From positions 1-24,002 of the forward strand of contig DAOUUM010000002.1 in assembly GCA_030668165.1 (NCBI GenBank): a DNA stretch of 24,002 nt, in the 5' to 3' direction. The notes under the pieces were generated by a model. That model saw nothing but the letters and a program-made list of their open reading frames with translations. It ran no database searches and was not told the origin of the DNA. Source of the stretch: Candidatus Heimdallarchaeota archaeon. GTDB taxonomy: Archaea > Asgardarchaeota > Heimdallarchaeia > Heimdallarchaeales > Kariarchaeaceae. Of the stretch, positions 1 to 8,091 are shown piece by piece (the stretch's first letter is position 1; the number at the start of each line of letters is the position of its first letter). A program made the translations under genes and the position numbers.

Positions 1-35
1 ATCAACTTAGTTAACAAAATTATTAACAATTGTTT

Positions 36-824
36 TTAGCTAAAAAAATACAGTATTGGGCTGCCCAAAAATATCCAGTAGATGTATCCCAAGAACAGAA
101 AAACTAGCCCTGGTGGTTGAGGTCGTACCCACAGGTAAGATCTTGATGTTTCCTTGGCGTTCTGATATGCTATCTCACGATTCTCAGTCTCCATTTTCTC
201 ATACTCATCATCCTCCATCTGTTCGGCAAATAATTGTGTGTACAAGCTCCAAGTATCATCTTCATATTTCTCTGCAGGATCATCATGTGTTAGTGTATTA
301 ATCACTTCAGCTGGTACTCTTCTACCTGATATCAGTATCGCCAGTTTGCCCATAAATGAACCTGAGGTTTCTGAAAAGAGCCCCCCGTATTTGGATGCAG
401 ATTTCAGATTGAGAAACAATAAGATCAAAGCAAAAACAAGGATAAACAGTAGCATATTAGTCAGGATGCCCAATATTGCGGGTATCGACTCACTTGATAC
501 TTCGATTAGAGATATTCCAATAAGATAAGCCGGTGTGGTAAAGCTCAGTGCAATTATTGCCTTACTATCCCCTCCTCCAAAAGACCCCAGCATGAAGAAG
601 ACGATAGCCAAAATAAATGAAAATACCAGATTAAGGATTGCAACCATTCTCATAAGAAAATTGGCATAATCTATAAACCAGATAACCAAAAACGGAAGTG
701 CCAAGGCAATTTGTATCAGCCATATCTTATCAGGGACAAGTCTATTTTTCAAATCCTTGTACGATGCCCAGATCAAACAAAATAAAGAAATTATGACAAA
801 TGCGTATCCAATTTCAAAGCTCAT
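36..824 (-). CDS. Archaeal prepilin/preflagellin peptidase (A24 family)
   Basis: This 262-residue polytopic membrane protein looks like an archaeal aspartic prepilin peptidase (FlaK/PibD/EppA type), which removes the leader from type IV pilin-like precursors at the cytoplasmic face. Both catalytic aspartates are visible: D24 in YKDLKNRLVPD after the first TM segment, and D86 in the GGGD motif (family GxGD). About six hydrophobic segments flank them. A charged acidic insertion (about residues 175-220) precedes the last TM, which starts at the PQPPG motif seen in archaeal members. The ATG start overlaps the stop of the upstream gene by 4 nt (ATGA), so the two are probably translationally coupled. 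No pilin or archaellin gene is visible here. The family call is firm; the substrate is unknown. Confidence 0.85.
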   Translation of the reverse strand: MSFEIGYAFVIISLFCLIWASYKDLKNRLVPDKIWLIQIALALPFLVIWFIDYANFLMRMVAILNLVFSFILAIVFFMLGSFGGGDSKAIIALSFTTPAYLIGISLIEVSSESIPAILGILTNMLLFILVFALILLFLNLKSASKYGGLFSETSGSFMGKLAILISGRRVPAEVINTLTHDDPAEKYEDDTWSLYTQLFAEQMEDDEYEKMETENREIAYQNAKETSRSYLWVRPQPPGLVFLFLGYIYWIFLGSPILYFFS

Positions 825-2491
825 TGAAATGCTCCGAAAAGCAATTTCTTATTTACCTCATTGAGACTTTTCAGGACCCTGGTTGTTAGAAGAATATCTT
901 CCTGCCAGGATCCATCTGCCAGCTGTAATGCTAACAGGTAGTTAACGGCGGATTTGACATGTATCTCCTCAATTGCCTCGTTATGAATTATTACTCTCAA
1001 ACATTCTGCTGTGGTATCAATTCTACTGGCCCAACTTCCATCGATCAGTTGTCTCTCTCTAATAAATCTCCTGATTGCACTCAAGGATGTATTTAATCTG
1101 ATATTTGATTTTTCAGGTTTCACAGTTGATCCCGGTTCGTCATCACTGGTTAATTCATCAAGAAAATCAGTGGATGGCAGATCAAAATCTAAATCATCAT
1201 CAGTCATTAAACCAGGTAACAATGAATCCTCTTCCTCTTCCATCTTCTCAATTACCTCATCAAACATTGTCTCTGTTGGCAACTCAGCAAGAGATTGTGG
1301 TTTCATAATGATTATTCTCAGTGAATGATACATCTTGGCCAGTATTACATCTGATATCACCCTCTCTCCCATCTGACTAAATCTTTTATCTGCACGATTT
1401 ATCAATATACCAAATGTATTTGTGATTAGATCTGCAATCTTTTGGGTTGTTAACTCATCATCAAATAGATGGAAGAGTCTGACAAAGGTAAATATTGGAG
1501 GGATCTCCTCTATAGATAACTCATGTTTATCGATTTTTTCGAGATTTGATACAAAATCCCATTCTGTTTGAAAATTAAGCCTCTCATTATACTCCTCCAA
1601 AATCAGTTTTAATTGGGCTTTCAACTCGATTTTACTATCATGTGCCATCTTATCCTCGATATTTGGATGAATATAATCCCGATCAATCATACCAACGGTT
1701 AGTAATGATTTCAGAATCTCATTGGTGGGTTCTAACTGGATATTTTCTATTGTTTCCAGAAGAAGGTAATATGTCTGCTCCAATTTATGTACAACTTCAT
1801 GGCCGGATTCAATTGATTTCCAGGTATAATTAAGATTATTTCCCATTTGCAGAAAACTACTCAATACCTCTGAGGTCTCATACATTGGCTGTTCTACACC
1901 CCAGATACCTCCTTTGTACTGTCTGAGTAGCCATTTTTGAGCCTCAACCGCAGCCTCTTTCGATCCCAGCATTGAAATGGGAGATTCAGTTATTTCTTCT
2001 CTGATCTCTTTCAATCTGGCAATCATCTGTTCCCTGCCCTCCCTTGTTGGGGTGGATTTGAGAATAAACAATGAGCTGATAGCGTTAATGAATAGCAGAC
2101 TTAGTAGCAAAAACAGGGCCAGTGTATCTGTATTCTGATCCACATTGAATATAGTGCTCGAAAATGAGGTAACAACAATTGAGATGATAACTGATATCAG
2201 AATAATCACAGAGGAATACAACACTCCTCTTTCCTTAAATATTCCAATACCAGTTGAATAATCAATAAATGCAAGAATAGTGATGATCAGAAACAATGCA
2301 AAAATCAGAAATATCAAACTACCATATTCTCCACTGGAATGTGATCCAAGATAGATCGCAATTGATATCGCAAAAATCGTAGTGAATACAAAAATCACAA
2401 TATCCTTAATGGACAGTCCAAATTTTTTATTTCTGAATTTTAGAATTTTGGCATATGCTTGTGAGTCTTCTCCCGTTTTTAGTCTTTCCAC
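821..2491 (-). CDS. Four-TM protein with cytosolic alpha/alpha-toroid (prenyltransferase-like) repeats
   Basis: Unrecognised 556-residue protein. Residues about 29-142 form four TM segments. The rest is soluble and mainly helical, with a strongly acidic linker (about 415-465, rich in E and D). Three units resemble the QW-type repeats of terpene cyclases and protein prenyltransferase beta subunits: RQYKGGIWG near 190, RQLIDGSW near 485 and LQLADGSW near 530, each followed by a helix that fits the fold. The start is GTG at 2491 and no in-frame ATG lies nearby; a TATA-like TATTAAAAG lies only about 14 nt upstream, so the start is uncertain. The gene overlaps the prepilin peptidase by 4 nt, suggesting a link to pilus or surface assembly. 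There is no sign of a catalytic terpene-cyclase acid motif, so I infer a binding or scaffold role. Confidence 0.7.
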   Translation of the reverse strand: MERLKTGEDSQAYAKILKFRNKKFGLSIKDIVIFVFTTIFAISIAIYLGSHSSGEYGSLIFLIFALFLIITILAFIDYSTGIGIFKERGVLYSSVIILISVIISIVVTSFSSTIFNVDQNTDTLALFLLLSLLFINAISSLFILKSTPTREGREQMIARLKEIREEITESPISMLGSKEAAVEAQKWLLRQYKGGIWGVEQPMYETSEVLSSFLQMGNNLNYTWKSIESGHEVVHKLEQTYYLLLETIENIQLEPTNEILKSLLTVGMIDRDYIHPNIEDKMAHDSKIELKAQLKLILEEYNERLNFQTEWDFVSNLEKIDKHELSIEEIPPIFTFVRLFHLFDDELTTQKIADLITNTFGILINRADKRFSQMGERVISDVILAKMYHSLRIIIMKPQSLAELPTETMFDEVIEKMEEEEDSLLPGLMTDDDLDFDLPSTDFLDELTSDDEPGSTVKPEKSNIRLNTSLSAIRRFIRERQLIDGSWASRIDTTAECLRVIIHNEAIEEIHVKSAVNYLLALQLADGSWQEDILLTTRVLKSLNEVNKKLLFGAFQ

Positions 2492-2645
2492 GGATTCTTT
2501 TAATAGAAATTACATCAAAAACCATTCGTATTCAAATTAAATAGTTGAATGAAATTATTTTAATTTTTTAATTTAGGATAATCATAACTTGATTTTTTTG
2601 GATAATTATTGATTTTTTAATTGATTTTAACTTGTAATATACAAT

Positions 2646-3278
2646 TCAATGACTAGTGTTGGCAATTCTATCTCCAGCATCTCCCAAACCAGGTACGATA
2701 TATCCATCTGAATTCAGTTGCTCATCAATCACTCCTGAATAAATATCAACCTCGGGAAATTTTTCTTCAACTCTTTTGATACCATACTCCGCAGAGATGG
2801 CTGCAAGTATAATTATCTTTTGAGGATTTTCTTGATTGATTTTTTCCAGGACGAAGAGTATTGTCGATGCTGAGGCAATCATGGGATCCACAATTATCAC
2901 AATTTTTGCATTTAGATCAGGTGTATTGTAATAATTGCTGTTAATTGTGAATGATCTATCCAGTTTCATCTCCTCTCGTGATGCTGAAATTATTCCTAGC
3001 TTTGCCGTCTCAAATTCATTGAGTACTGCATCAGCCATTGGTAACGCGGCTCTCAGGACTGAAATAACAACAATATTATCTGGGACCAACACTCCAGTGG
3101 TTGACATCAACGGTGTATCTATATCAACACCCCGTCCATTGAGACCTTTTATCTCATATGTAAGCATCCTACCCAGTTTTTGCAACAATCTTCTGAACTC
3201 AAACGGTTCAGTATTTTTATCCCTAAGTCTTGTAATTGTGTCCTCTAAGATAATGGATCCAGATAACTCTCGACGCAT
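2646..3278 (-). CDS. upp: Uracil phosphoribosyltransferase
   Basis: Converts uracil and PRPP to UMP in pyrimidine salvage in the cytosol. The 210-residue length matches the family. The PRPP-binding loop is DPMIASAST at 131-139, after the hydrophobic strand KIVIIV. The uracil-binding C-terminal motif GYIVPGLGDAGDR lies at 192-204, and VLRAALPMADAVL near 74-86 matches the conserved flexible-loop region. The loop differs from the bacterial DPMLATGGS, which is common in archaeal enzymes as I recall them. The ATG at 3278 sits about 29 nt downstream of a TATA box, consistent with a leaderless or nearly leaderless mRNA. It lies downstream of L44e on the same strand but has its own promoter. Confidence 0.93.
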   Translation of the reverse strand: MRRELSGSIILEDTITRLRDKNTEPFEFRRLLQKLGRMLTYEIKGLNGRGVDIDTPLMSTTGVLVPDNIVVISVLRAALPMADAVLNEFETAKLGIISASREEMKLDRSFTINSNYYNTPDLNAKIVIIVDPMIASASTILFVLEKINQENPQKIIILAAISAEYGIKRVEEKFPEVDIYSGVIDEQLNSDGYIVPGLGDAGDRIANTSH

Positions 3279-3286
3279 CTGAAAAA

Positions 3287-3312
3287 GCGAATTTCGCCTG
3301 AATTTATATATA
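3287..3312 (-). promoter_or_regulatory. TATA box and 11-nt palindrome upstream of upp
   Basis: A TATA element (TATATATAAA on the minus strand, 3303-3312) lies about 29 nt upstream of the upp start codon. Between it and the start is a perfect palindrome around one central base, GCGAAATTCGC (3287-3297), at about the transcription start. The position suits an archaeal repressor operator, but 11 nt could arise by chance. Confidence 0.5.
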
Positions 3313-3426
3313 CTTATTATTATGGCAATTATCGCTTTGATAAAAATTAATAGTTGATAATTATATTCCTTAAAAATTAATATTTAATGTATAAATCTCT
3401 GGCTAACAAATTACTGCAATGGTATA

Positions 3427-3726
3427 TTAGATGGCTTTGAAAATTTCAACTTTTTTGGCTCTGGGCCTGTTCATCACGGCAATCTTTCCACATTCTGGGC
3501 AAGTAAGACGTAAATCAATCTTTTTACTGGCTTTTGAACTCATTTTAGTCTGAGCAACAGGTTTCTTAGAATATCTACCAAGATTACCATGACCACGTCT
3601 TCTGGCTTTCATACGACGGTGAGACCAATTAAGCCCACCAGATCGGCGTCCACCTTTCTCTTGTTTGAGGGCCATAACTCTGTGTGTTTTGCATTTTCGG
3701 CAGTAAGTGGAGACTTTATCAGGCAT
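3427..3726 (-). CDS. rpl44e: 50S ribosomal protein L44e (eL42)
   Basis: Archaeal and eukaryotic large-subunit ribosomal protein that binds near the tRNA E site. The protein begins MPDKVSTYCRKCKTH and carries a four-cysteine zinc ribbon, C9-x2-C12 and C76-x2-C79. The middle is very basic (RRMKARRRG). I chose the ATG at 3726 (99 residues) because a GAGTGATC Shine-Dalgarno site (3736-3743) lies 9 nt upstream; the ATG at 3732 would be only 3 nt away, and the GTG at 3741 lies inside the site. In many archaea L44e is followed by S27e; here the next gene is upp, and the 148-nt gap holds no S27e. Confidence 0.95.
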   Translation of the reverse strand: MPDKVSTYCRKCKTHRVMALKQEKGGRRSGGLNWSHRRMKARRRGHGNLGRYSKKPVAQTKMSSKASKKIDLRLTCPECGKIAVMNRPRAKKVEIFKAI

Positions 3727-3824
3727 ACGCATAACGATCACTCTTTTTTTATCTACAACACATCGATTACTTTGTTTATTTAAAACATGTCGTTAGGTTT
3801 CACTTTGGATTACTATTTTAAGAT

Positions 3825-4169
3825 TTAAGAAACAATTGCGCTGTATAGAAAACCGAATAGAACCAATATTGTGGTGAGAGCAGTGAGCTTGATGAAATCT
3901 TTTCTTGCCTTTTCATAATTCTCGCTGTCTTCAGATATTTTCATACGGAAAACATGGGTATAACCCGCTATAATTGCCGGATATACCATCATGGACACAT
4001 TTGATACTGAAGTTTTAACATCAGCAATTGAGACAATTAGAAATCCAATAACAAATAATGCCACACCGGCAACTGCCATGGTATCCAGAAATCTTATTTT
4101 AGGGTCTAAATCCTTCCATTGTTGTTTAAGATCAGATAAGTCACTTTTTAAGGTATTTTGTGCACTCAA
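3825..4169 (-). CDS. Small membrane protein of unknown function
   Basis: Not recognised. The product has 114 residues: a polar, charged N-terminus (about 1-27), a TM segment at about 30-50, a second at about 57-70, a charged cytoplasmic-type stretch (SEDSENYEKARKDF) and a last TM at about 93-112. The only start near the N-terminus is TTG at 4169, with AGGG about 8 nt upstream and a TATA-like TTTAATAAAAG about 34 nt upstream. It precedes L44e on the same strand with an 83-nt gap, but L44e has its own TATA-like element, so co-transcription is uncertain. The coding character looks normal. Confidence 0.6.
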   Translation of the reverse strand: MSAQNTLKSDLSDLKQQWKDLDPKIRFLDTMAVAGVALFVIGFLIVSIADVKTSVSNVSMMVYPAIIAGYTHVFRMKISEDSENYEKARKDFIKLTALTTILVLFGFLYSAIVS

Positions 4170-4267
4170 GTTATTTCCCTAAGCAACTGAAAAAATCTCT
4201 TTTATTAAACATTTTGTTATTCAGCTAATAGTATCCATCCTTAATTCACAGGATTAATTGTTCAGTG

Positions 4268-5431
4268 TTAAAAAACAAGATTGGGAGTCACAAAATCCCA
4301 AACATAACTAAAAAACCATACTACTGGGTAATTATCACTGTCAAGAATCACCACAGATCTGATAACACCCAATCCTACGAAGGGATCCCTTAACTCCTGA
4401 TATACATAGATTGATAATGAGATAATACCTAATTGTACCTCTGAAATCGTCCAGTTACTAATTTTTCCATCAAATAGTATGGCATCACTCTCAAGGTATA
4501 AATTCTCAATGCTCCTATTTGCAGGAACGGTAGAGGTCGTGTAGCTGAAGACTCCATAATTTAGCCTTGCCAATGTTTCAGTTTGGTTGATCACACTGAT
4601 ACTGATAATATCTGGTGCAAGAGATCCATTGTAATCGCTATTCAGATCAGAATACCCATTAGCGATGATCTCCACAAATTCAGCCACCTGTGCATCCCCA
4701 TTACGATGAATTGGATCTATCTGATAATCAACAGCCACTGGATTGAACAGACTGGGATTGACACTAAGTAGTAGAAAAATCATAATCATCGACACTATTG
4801 ATATCATCGATCTTCTCCTTGATCTGTCAAGTTCCATCCATTTCAGCATCCCTTGTACCCGACCAAGTTTTTTCACGGTAACCACCTTCTTTTTCGATCT
4901 CTTCTCCTTAGATTTGGTAATTAGATTGCGATCCTTTTGCATGTAGTGATCCGCCAGTGACACTGCTAGCAAGGACCATAAAATAGTAATTGAAATTATA
5001 TAGACAAAATGCCCTGGTATAGGATCAGCCACTGCAAGTAGAACCAGAAGTGCAAAAATAATTGAGGTCAGATAGATCAGCACCATAAGAATTAATGACA
5101 TTCCAATCACAGGTATCAGGTTCTCTTTTTTCTTGAATTCCCTGAATATGAATTTTACAAGGATAACCGATGCCAGTAATGTGGGGATCACCCCCAGTAT
5201 CATTCTGATAATAATCCACCTTGGGGTATACTCTTCTGAGAGAACCAGTTGTGAGATTACAGTCAGTATAAACATAAGCGGAAGTGTCACAATGAGAAGG
5301 ATCAGGTTTGGTAAAATTGGAATTCTTCCGGGTTCAAATGCCAAAATTGCAATTCTTAAAAATCCAAGATATAAAAATACACTAAGCAATCTATAGAAGT
5401 ACGGATGATCAAATAATTGGGTTCTTGACAT
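4268..5431 (-). CDS. Polytopic membrane protein with C-terminal extracytoplasmic domain
   Basis: Unrecognised 387-residue protein. The first 160 residues contain about five TM segments. A very basic cytoplasmic loop (about 165-210, including KSKEKRSKKK and DRSRRR) follows, then a single TM (about 211-228). The last 155 residues appear extracytoplasmic and contain N-glycosylation sequons NQT, NRS and NWT. Two starts are possible: ATG at 5431 and the adjacent upstream TTG at 5434. I prefer ATG; a weak GAGAAGAG precedes it. The gene is divergent from the UbiA gene across about 190 nt. No enzymatic motif is visible. Confidence 0.65.
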   Translation of the reverse strand: MSRTQLFDHPYFYRLLSVFLYLGFLRIAILAFEPGRIPILPNLILLIVTLPLMFILTVISQLVLSEEYTPRWIIIRMILGVIPTLLASVILVKFIFREFKKKENLIPVIGMSLILMVLIYLTSIIFALLVLLAVADPIPGHFVYIISITILWSLLAVSLADHYMQKDRNLITKSKEKRSKKKVVTVKKLGRVQGMLKWMELDRSRRRSMISIVSMIMIFLLLSVNPSLFNPVAVDYQIDPIHRNGDAQVAEFVEIIANGYSDLNSDYNGSLAPDIISISVINQTETLARLNYGVFSYTTSTVPANRSIENLYLESDAILFDGKISNWTISEVQLGIISLSIYVYQELRDPFVGLGVIRSVVILDSDNYPVVWFFSYVWDFVTPNLVF

Positions 5432-5623
5432 CAAACTCTTCTCGATTTGAGCCTACTAAAAAACTCTCAGAACGGATTGAATAAAAAACAAACTTTAGAG
5501 TAATTATTAATCCATATATCTCATATCTGTCTGAAACTAGGATTTGACTACATTTATTCTACCTGTATTTTAAATACCATGAATTTTTTTTAAAAATGAG
5601 ATGGAATATTTGAGTGATAGCAA

Positions 5624-6532
5624 ATGAGTAATGTAACTATGAATCAGAAATTCAATGCTTTGTTTTGGTTAATGCGTCCTCTAAATTCAATAACCGCAGC
5701 AGTGGCAGTATTTGTGGCATCATTTTTGGCTCTGAGCCCTGATAATCAACCATTTGATTTTCTGACCTATATATTCATTGGGAGTGCGGCCTTCTTCACC
5801 ACAGCTCAGGCAAATACTCACAATGATATTGTAGATATTGAGGTAGATCGTATAAATTCCCCGGAACGTGCCTTGCCATCCAATATCCTAACTCTTAAGC
5901 AGGCCAAAATCTGGGCAGTATCCCTGTTTATCCTTGCCGTGGGCTCGGGTATAATTATCGATATCAGACTGGATCTTCCCATTCCATTCTCCACATTCTG
6001 GGCAATTTTCAACTCATTACTGCTTGATTCTTATAACAAATGGTTCAAGAAAAGTGGCATATGGGGTAATATGATTGTGGCCTATGTGGTGTGGGCCCTC
6101 TTCCTGTATTCTGATCTTCTACTCAACAGAACTCTAACCCTAAGGACAGAGGCCATTGGTTTATATGCTTTCTTCCTCAACTGGGGTAGAGAAGTGATCA
6201 AAGGGATACGTGATATTGAAGGGGATAGAGATTGTGGTGTCAATACCATAGCAGTACGGTTCGGCGCCCGTGGTGCGGCAATCGCAGGTTCTATCCTTTT
6301 GCTAATCGGGGGAATCTGGTCGCTACCAATCATTTTTGACTGGTCAAGTGGATTTTTAACACCAGTATTATTGATAATCTTCAATGGAATTGTGGCATAC
6401 AGATGTATCAATCTGATAAAAGATCCAAATCCAGAATATGCCACATCAACCAAGATACTATTCCTCAAAATGATGCTGGTAGCCCTCATTATATTATCAA
6501 TTGATCAGTTAATATTCTACGTTCTAAAATAA
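5624..6532 (+). CDS. UbiA-family prenyltransferase (likely digeranylgeranylglyceryl phosphate synthase)
   Basis: Membrane-embedded prenyltransferase of 302 residues. The family signatures are intact: NDxxDxxxD at 67-75 (NDIVDIEVD) and DxxxD at 197-201 (DIEGD), which hold the Mg-diphosphate. The following RINSPERALPS resembles the INRPxRPxPSG of archaeal digeranylgeranylglyceryl phosphate synthase, which adds the second geranylgeranyl chain in ether-lipid synthesis. About eight or nine TM helices are present. The ATG at 5624 has GAGTGAT 5 nt upstream and a TTTTTTAAAAA TATA-like element about 31 nt upstream. A quinone or chlorophyll-type UbiA paralogue cannot be excluded from sequence alone. 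The 3' end overlaps the convergent gene by 9 nt. Confidence 0.85.
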   Translation: MSNVTMNQKFNALFWLMRPLNSITAAVAVFVASFLALSPDNQPFDFLTYIFIGSAAFFTTAQANTHNDIVDIEVDRINSPERALPSNILTLKQAKIWAVSLFILAVGSGIIIDIRLDLPIPFSTFWAIFNSLLLDSYNKWFKKSGIWGNMIVAYVVWALFLYSDLLLNRTLTLRTEAIGLYAFFLNWGREVIKGIRDIEGDRDCGVNTIAVRFGARGAAIAGSILLLIGGIWSLPIIFDWSSGFLTPVLLIIFNGIVAYRCINLIKDPNPEYATSTKILFLKMMLVALIILSIDQLIFYVLK

Positions 6533-6868
6533 AATATCTGAAGGACTTTGAGCCTGCAAAATGTTATGAATTGTGAACTTATCTCCCACTGAGACTCTCT
6601 CTCCTATTTCTTTCATCCTTATTCGGATTTCCTCAGTGATTGGTTTTGATTTGGAGAATACCAGGCCAAGATTTGCCCTCTCATTCAATTCAATTACTTG
6701 ACTGATAATTTTATCCTCATAGGTGTGAAAACCAATCTCATAATTTGTATCATCAAGAAATTTGAAAAAATCAGTTTTGCCCGAGGGTAAATTTCCTATC
6801 AGATCATTAGTATAGTACTCAAATGAGATAAATCCAGATTTATCAACCAAAAAGAAGCCTAATATCAT
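6524..6868 (-). CDS. Small protein, possibly longin/roadblock-like
   Basis: 114 residues, not firmly recognised. The N-terminus ILGFFLVDKSGFISFEYY reads as a beta hairpin typical of longin or roadblock folds, followed by alternating strand and helix (ERANLGLVFSK, then a helix ITEEIRIRMKEIGERV). No TM, signal or catalytic motif is visible. The start is the ATG at 6868; a TATA-like TTTTATATAAG is about 39 nt upstream, leaving a short leader. It is divergent from the Nudix gene and overlaps the end of the UbiA gene by 9 nt on the opposite strand. Fold assignment is inference and weak. Confidence 0.55.
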   Translation of the reverse strand: MILGFFLVDKSGFISFEYYTNDLIGNLPSGKTDFFKFLDDTNYEIGFHTYEDKIISQVIELNERANLGLVFSKSKPITEEIRIRMKEIGERVSVGDKFTIHNILQAQSPSDILF

Positions 6869-6997
6869 ATAATGTACCCAAGATATTCTCTCAATTTAAC
6901 TCCCTTATATAAAAAAGAAGCCTGTCTTTTGGACAGTTTTACAATAATTCATTGATTTTGAAAAATTCCATTAATTCCAATTGTCTGCCCAAGTCAA

Positions 6998-7005
6998 TTA
7001 TATAT
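6998..7005 (+). promoter_or_regulatory. TATA box of the Nudix gene
   Basis: TTATATAT is centred 24 nt upstream of the ATG at 7025 and overlaps the more upstream ATG at 7004. An ATG inside the TATA box cannot be transcribed from this promoter, so this decides the start in favour of 7025. Confidence 0.55.
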
Positions 7006-7024
7006 GAACCTAATTCAATGCTTA

Positions 7025-7459
7025 ATGGATAATTATAAACTAAATCCCTTGACTGTTGATGTTATCATAGAGGAGAATGAATCGATACTTATGATAAGAA
7101 GGGAGAGTGATACTTTCAATGATTATCTTGCACTACCTGGGGGATTCGTGGATTTTGGAGAAATGGTTGAACAGGCAGCAATTAGGGAGGCAAAGGAGGA
7201 GTTAGGAATTGATGTTATTCCCCTCTCAATCCTAGGTGTATACTCTGGAGATAAGAGGGATCCCCGTGGTCCCACGGTATCAGTTGTGTTTATCTGTTCT
7301 TACAAGGGTAAGATAATTGCGGGTGATGATGCCTCCTCATTTGAATGGTTGGAATTAAAGAATATTGAGAAATCAGAACTAGCATTTGATCATAAAAAAA
7401 TTATTCAGGATTATTATTCTTGGAAGTTGAATAGAGATACTCACTGGACTTCTAAATAA
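7025..7459 (+). CDS. Nudix hydrolase
   Basis: Hydrolyses a nucleoside diphosphate linked to another moiety; the substrate is not determinable here. The full Nudix box GX5EX7REUXEEXGU is present at residues 40-62 (G40, E46, R54-E55, E58-E59, G61). The preceding LALPGGF and later GVYSGDKRDPRG resemble ADP-ribose pyrophosphatase or NUDT1-like members. I chose the ATG at 7025 (144 residues) because a TATA box is centred 24 nt upstream and overlaps the alternative ATG at 7004. The stop abuts the stop of the convergent gene with no gap. Confidence 0.9.
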   Translation: MDNYKLNPLTVDVIIEENESILMIRRESDTFNDYLALPGGFVDFGEMVEQAAIREAKEELGIDVIPLSILGVYSGDKRDPRGPTVSVVFICSYKGKIIAGDDASSFEWLELKNIEKSELAFDHKKIIQDYYSWKLNRDTHWTSK

Positions 7460-8035
7460 TTACATCATCTTATTTCTATACTTGTTGAAAGTATTTCTGA
7501 GTGATTTCCAGATTGATTTTGGTTTACTAACATTTTCTACCACCGCAATTCTAAAGGGGCACATTTCACCGTTCTTACATGTATTGGAGCTATGATTGCT
7601 CTTGAACCAGGGCATCATGTAGTTATCATACAGATCATTCTCAAATGATGAATAATTCTCCTGTGATATGCTCTCCCAGGTGTAGTCCTGATACTTGACA
7701 GATATCAGATTTTCCAACTCCCTGAAGAACTCGTTGATCACATGGTTATGAAGTCGGCTGTTGTATTGATCAATAGTCACACCAATGACAGAGATGAAAT
7801 TATGTTTTTCTGATCTCTCAGAGAATACCAGTTTGGTATCTCCCATCTCAATTGATGAGAGATGGCCCCCACCAGAAATGACTGAGGGAAGAGTGGTGAG
7901 TGCTGATAAAAATCCACTGAGTAATTCCTCATTTTTCATGTATATGGCACACATATCAGAAAAACACCTTGAGTAGATCGGAATTCCATTGTTCTGTAAG
8001 ATTATTAAATATTGAATTGATAGATCTTGTTCCAT
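7460..8035 (-). CDS. Longin-like (MON1/FUZ-type) small protein
   Basis: 191 residues. The N-terminal 110 residues read as a longin-type fold: strand YLIILQNNGIPIYSR, helix NEELLSGFLSALTTL, strands SSIEMGDTKLVFSE and FISVIGVTID, then a helix. This pattern is familiar from small Asgard proteins that resemble eukaryotic trafficking longins (MON1/FUZ type); that comparison is from memory. A C-terminal tail holds C153 and C159 (CKNGEMC) and a basic end. I chose the ATG at 8035 because a TTTATAAA TATA element is centred about 30 nt upstream; a GTG at 8059 would sit too close to it. Partner and role are unknown; a GTPase-linked scaffold is plausible. Confidence 0.65.
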   Translation of the reverse strand: MEQDLSIQYLIILQNNGIPIYSRCFSDMCAIYMKNEELLSGFLSALTTLPSVISGGGHLSSIEMGDTKLVFSERSEKHNFISVIGVTIDQYNSRLHNHVINEFFRELENLISVKYQDYTWESISQENYSSFENDLYDNYMMPWFKSNHSSNTCKNGEMCPFRIAVVENVSKPKSIWKSLRNTFNKYRNKMM

Positions 8036-8060
8036 TATAATTAATATTATAAGATCCACC

Positions 8061-8070
8061 TTTATAAAAG
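8061..8070 (-). promoter_or_regulatory. TATA box of the longin-like gene
   Basis: CTTTTATAAA on the minus strand is centred about 30 nt upstream of the ATG at 8035 and only about 6 nt from the alternative GTG at 8059. This favours the ATG. Confidence 0.5.
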
Positions 8071-8091
8071 CTAGGATTGAAAATATGAACC

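Noticed and set aside
2862..2888. Uracil phosphoribosyltransferase PRPP loop IASAST instead of bacterial LATGGS.
   Set aside because: Archaeal uracil phosphoribosyltransferases commonly vary here, and the rest of the enzyme is complete.
5329..5341. CGGGTTCAAATGC resembling a tRNA T-arm.
   Set aside because: It lies within a clear membrane-protein frame, and no acceptor, D or anticodon stems can be built around it.
6190..6235. UbiA second motif reads KGIRDIEGD, with Gly where archaeal homologues often have Asp (KDIEDIEGD).
   Set aside because: The catalytic DxxxD (D197 to D201) and the first NDxxDxxxD are both intact, so the Gly does not imply an inactive enzyme.
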